Positions 20,542-25,000 of a DNA stretch of 25,000 bases are shown piece after piece. The notes below the pieces were generated by a model, which saw only the letters and a program-made list of their open reading frames with translations, made no database searches and had not been told where the DNA came from. The stretch lies in the NCBI RefSeq assembly GCF_000306675.2, contig NZ_CP024871.1, positions 1,377,501 through 1,402,500 of the forward strand, written 5' to 3'. Source of the DNA: Leptospira mayottensis 200901116 (GTDB lineage: Bacteria > Spirochaetota > Leptospiria > Leptospirales > Leptospiraceae). Made by a program: the position numbers and the translations under genes. The stretch's first letter is position 1. Each line of letters begins with the position of its first letter.

Positions 20542-20889
20542 ATGATTAGAACGGTATTATTGATTCTTTCCCTATTCTTGAATGTTTTTTTCGTATTGAA
20601 GGAAGTTTATACGTTGCTCGACGGATATCCCGAGAAACCGAACGGTGAACTCGGAATCTTGAAACAGGATTTGGTCGTAGGCAAATTCGATCAAAAAGGC
20701 AGTTTATTCAAATTACCGAAAGGATTGATCGTAAGGGACGCTTCTGCGACCGGAATGGATTACTTTGAGCCGAATCGATTTAAGATCATCGTCACCGCCG
20801 ACCGAGAGGATTTGGTAAACTACAACGTTACCGAAAAGGAACTTTTGAATTTCAACGGGGAATACTATTCCGTTCGTTCTCCGAAATAA
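20542..20889 (+). CDS. Small membrane-anchored hypothetical protein
   Basis: The 115-aa protein has one N-terminal hydrophobic helix (residues 3-19, RTVLLILSLFLNVFFVL) that could be a signal anchor, then a soluble domain with beta-strand character (KIIVTADREDLVNYNV near 80). I do not recognise the family. The start is ATG at 20542 with CGGAG about 8 bases upstream. It follows the hppA terminator and GC-rich block, so it likely has its own promoter, and ends about 95 bases before the SRPBCC pseudogene. Confidence 0.7.
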   Translation: MIRTVLLILSLFLNVFFVLKEVYTLLDGYPEKPNGELGILKQDLVVGKFDQKGSLFKLPKGLIVRDASATGMDYFEPNRFKIIVTADREDLVNYNVTEKELLNFNGEYYSVRSPK

Positions 20890-20982
20890 GATTTTACGTT
20901 GCCGATTCGAATCGGATCTGTTCTTTTTTACTGATGAGCTTGCGATCGATTCTTCTTCCTACTTTGTAACTTTAGGAATTCA

Positions 20983-21569
20983 ATGGGTCATTCGTTAAAG
21001 GATTTAGGGCTTACGATGGCTTACGGAGGAGTGTTTGTGCGATCGACTGCTTGCCGTTTACGGGGCCGAAAAGGAAAAGCCGCGATCGATTTTGTTTCAT
21101 GTTTTTTTCCACGGTTCTCTCGATGTTCTTTCGCGATTCTATCTTTGCCTCTTGTCTCCAGATATTTTGAATTCTATTGGGAATTGCTGAACGAGATCCG
21201 CTTCGTGGAAACGAAGATTGTGATCAAGGCAACTCCAGAAAAAATTTGGAAGAACATCATTCGAATTCCCGAGCTGGAAAAAACGGAAGACGGATTTTTT
21301 ATACGATGGGATTTCCGAGACCGATCGAAATGACTCTTTCTCGCGAAAAAATCGGAGGCGTTCGAGAAACAAGGTTCGAAAGGGGACTCGTTTTTTATAA
21401 AACGATCACTCAATGGGAGCGTGATCGCAAATTGCAATTCGAGATTCAAGCCGATCCTAGCCTGACTCCTATCACGACGCTCGATCCTCACGTCGTTTTG
21501 GGTGGAGCTTATTTCGACGCCTTGCAGGGAAAATATGAATTAGAATACAATGAAATTCTAAATAACTGA
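20983..21569 (+). pseudogene. Frameshifted SRPBCC (polyketide cyclase/START-like) family gene
   Basis: A single protein can be followed only by changing frame. The first frame gives MGHSLKDLGLTMAYGGVF to about 21036. The next frame, from 21038, gives LLAVYGAEKEKPRSILFHVF and runs to a TGA at 21188-21190. The first frame then resumes at about 21190 with NEIRFVETKIVIKATPEKIW, the usual start of an SRPBCC domain. A third change in the T6 run at about 21299-21304 leads to YTMGFPRPIEMTL, RFERGLVFYKTITQWERD and LDPHVVLGGAYFDALQG, ending at 21569. The combined product would be a membrane-segment-plus-SRPBCC lipid/ligand-binding protein of about 195 aa. Three shifts favour a decayed gene over programmed recoding or a single sequencing error. 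Confidence 0.65.
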
Positions 21570-21888
21570 GAAAAACAACCGATCGTGTTGCATCTAAGAA
21601 GTAAAAATCGTTTGCCGACCTGTTTTAATTTTTACGTGTCTCTTTGGATAGATTTTTTGATGAGGGGTATTCAAAATTCGATTTTTAGAATCTTAAAACG
21701 GAAGAATCGAAGTTGTCGGGTAGAGGAGTGCCATTCGGTCTTAATCGACCGTCCAATGGCTCAGAGTGTCACTTCCTGTCACAGGGTGGGGGCAAAGTGG
21801 GAAAACTTGCAAGTTTCCATTTATCAGAAAATCATACTCTTTGCAAGTAACATCCGTCCTTAATTTGTCGAGACTCCGACACACTCAA
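21570..21888. other. Intergenic region with a dispersed repeat
   Basis: No gene is supported; a 92-codon plus-strand frame at 21585-21863 lacks a ribosome binding site and recognisable features. The right part holds the 29-base repeat copy B and a nearby ACTTGCAAG (about 21814-21822), related to the TTGCAAGT at the end of that repeat. Confidence 0.5.
21822..21850. repeat. 29-base dispersed repeat, copy B
   Basis: This matches 16458-16486 in 28 of 29 positions, the difference being T to C in the T-run before TTGCAAGTAA. It lies about 40 bases beyond the 3' end of waaA on the minus strand. Confidence 0.8.
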
Positions 21889-23145
21889 TTACAACTTCTG
21901 GATCTCTTCGAACAATCGCTTCGCCGCACCGCGTCCCGATTGAACGAATTCTCGGTTTTGCTTTCGAATTGTTTTCAGATCCGATTCTGCAAGATTCAAA
22001 ACTTGGAATATGTCTTCGGGGCTGGAAACGATAAACAAGCCGCCCGTCTGTTTCAAAATCATCGCTTCGGGAGAATTGGAAATTTTCGGACCGGTCATCA
22101 AAGGTAAGCCGAATGTGGCCGGTTCCAAAACGTTATGAACCCGATTGTGAAGCGCGCCTCCGACATACGCGAAGTCCGCCGCCTGATACGCGAAAGCTAA
22201 AATACCTAACACGTCGAATACGATCGTCTGTGCGGTCATAGTCTCGTACGGGGTGGACGTCCAGGTTCGATATTCCATCTTCGCATCTTGCAGACGATGT
22301 TCGATCGAAACGATCCGATCGGGAGATGTTTTGTGAGGAAAGATCCAAAACGCGAATTCGTTTAACAATTTCGGTTTTTTTTCGCGCAGCAGTTCGTATA
22401 AAGAGGCGATCAATTCTTCGCAAGGTTCGTATGTGGATGCAAATAGTATGATTTTCGAATACGGATAATTCTTGGGTCTTTTGAATTCCTTTTTATTGTC
22501 TTCTATCTTTTTTAAAACCGTATCGAATCTCGTATCACCCAAAACCTTGACCGGAACGTTTTCCGGAACCAGCGCCCGAAACGCATCGTAAAACGATTTG
22601 TGCGAAGGAAAAATTCCGTCGAGATGACGAAATACCGCCTTCGTCAAACTTCCCATGATTCCATTTTTTCGTTTTCCAATCACGGCAGAGCCCAAAATGA
22701 TCTTGGTTCCAAATTTTTTTGCGGAAAGGATAAGATTCGGCCAAGTATCCCAAGCCATTAAAACAAGAACCTTAGGATGGAAGAGGGAAAAAATCCAGTT
22801 GTAACCAAAAGGAGAATCGATCGGAAGGTGAAAGGTTTCATCGGCGGGAAACGCTTCGAGTTGAGAATCTCTAACACTTTCGGAAAAAACGGATTGAATC
22901 AAAAATACGGACGGATCATATTTTCTAAACTCATGGGCCAGGGCTTTGCACTGATCCAATTCTCCCACGGAAGCTGCGTGCAACCACACGGTATGTTTAC
23001 CGGAAAGATCCAAATTCTTGGAAAGAATTCTTTTTTTATCCACGGACCGTTTTCTAAAAAAAAGTCTTATGGAAGGAAATAAGAGAGAGAGAGGAACGAT
23101 AAAGACAAGAAGAAAGATCGTCAGGATTTGGTATAAAAAAATCAT
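21889..23145 (-). CDS. waaA: 3-deoxy-D-manno-octulosonic acid (Kdo) transferase
   Basis: WaaA (KdtA) adds Kdo from CMP-Kdo to the lipid A precursor at the inner membrane, the first step of LPS core assembly. The N-terminal hydrophobic anchor (residues 3-22) is followed by WLHAASVGE (54-62), in which Glu62 corresponds to the catalytic base of the family. Other family marks are WPNLI (135-139), GDTRFD (203-208), ILFASTYEPCEE (233-244), and the C-terminal nucleotide-sugar site YVGGALHNRVHNVLEPATFG (327-346) with TGP following. At 418 aa the length is normal. The start is ATG at 23143-23145 with no clear ribosome binding site. It is divergent from a HAD gene whose start is 6 bases away. The number of Kdo residues transferred cannot be told from sequence. 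Confidence 0.92.
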   Translation of the reverse strand: MIFLYQILTIFLLVFIVPLSLLFPSIRLFFRKRSVDKKRILSKNLDLSGKHTVWLHAASVGELDQCKALAHEFRKYDPSVFLIQSVFSESVRDSQLEAFPADETFHLPIDSPFGYNWIFSLFHPKVLVLMAWDTWPNLILSAKKFGTKIILGSAVIGKRKNGIMGSLTKAVFRHLDGIFPSHKSFYDAFRALVPENVPVKVLGDTRFDTVLKKIEDNKKEFKRPKNYPYSKIILFASTYEPCEELIASLYELLREKKPKLLNEFAFWIFPHKTSPDRIVSIEHRLQDAKMEYRTWTSTPYETMTAQTIVFDVLGILAFAYQAADFAYVGGALHNRVHNVLEPATFGLPLMTGPKISNSPEAMILKQTGGLFIVSSPEDIFQVLNLAESDLKTIRKQNREFVQSGRGAAKRLFEEIQKL

Positions 23146-23151
23146 AGGTTT

Positions 23152-24520
<1,369 letters not shown>

Positions 24521-24568
24521 GAGACTTAAAAACAGACGAAAAACCGATATTTGAATCAGGTACACCCA

Positions 24569-25000
<432 letters not shown>

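Noticed and set aside
21290..21310. Programmed -1 frameshift in the T6 run
   Set aside because: Attractive at this site alone, but the same gene needs two other frame changes upstream, so decay explains more.
21585..21863. 92-codon plus-strand ORF
   Set aside because: No ribosome binding site, cysteine/arginine-rich translation without a domain, and it runs into the 29-base dispersed repeat.

Overview
The window looks like a chromosomal segment of a Leptospira species. The reasons are a moderately AT-rich genome with long AT-rich intergenic stretches, spirochaete-style lipoprotein signal peptides with relaxed lipoboxes, a FlaA-type flagellar sheath-like protein, a TRL-like lipoprotein family, an O-antigen ABC exporter, and frequent TTG/GTG starts. 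This assignment is an inference from gene content; no rRNA or tRNA gene is present to confirm it.

Layout. Positions 1-2700 (+) carry surface-polysaccharide genes: the last codons of a probable ABC-2 permease, the ATPase Wzt with its C-terminal carbohydrate-binding domain, and UDP-glucose 6-dehydrogenase. A 645-base non-coding stretch with a decayed MITE-like repeat follows. Positions 3345-7066 (-) hold murF, purE and purK (purE/purK overlap by 4 bases), then a flavin reductase-like gene. Positions 7283-8962 (+) encode a GH13 alpha-glucosidase. Positions 8963-11895 are gene-poor: one conserved-looking acidic hypothetical protein, a doubtful membrane mini-ORF, and a phage-repressor-like HTH regulator with a near-perfect palindrome just before its start.

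Positions 11896-13849 (-) form a three-gene cluster of small exported or lipoprotein genes, the last with an HEGGH metallopeptidase motif. After a MITE-like element (14092-14275) with 21-base terminal inverted repeats comes a tandem array of three TRL-like lipoprotein genes (14699-15817, -), preceded by a large inverted repeat. Positions 15818-16963 are non-coding apart from the decayed 3' end of an IS481-type transposase. A secreted TPR protein (-) is divergent from hppA (+), a membrane pyrophosphatase with the potassium-dependent signature. A terminator and a GC-rich repeat block follow hppA.

Positions 20542-21569 hold a small membrane-anchored protein and an SRPBCC-family pseudogene with three apparent frameshifts. 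Positions 21889-24499 hold waaA/kdtA (Kdo transferase, -) and a HAD-like gene (+) whose start codons lie 6 bases apart, then a FlaA-like protein (-) overlapping the HAD gene tail-to-tail. At the right edge, an incomplete + strand gene encodes a membrane-anchored protein with a charged low-complexity region.

Functionally, most of the window is envelope biology: O-antigen export, UDP-glucuronate supply, peptidoglycan precursor ligation, the Kdo addition step of lipid A-core assembly, lipoproteins and a flagellar sheath paralogue, plus purine synthesis and pyrophosphate-driven ion pumping. I found no complete mobile element, CRISPR array or defence locus. The less explained parts are the TRL-like trio with its upstream inverted repeat, the HEGGH lipoprotein cluster, and the orphan HTH regulator.
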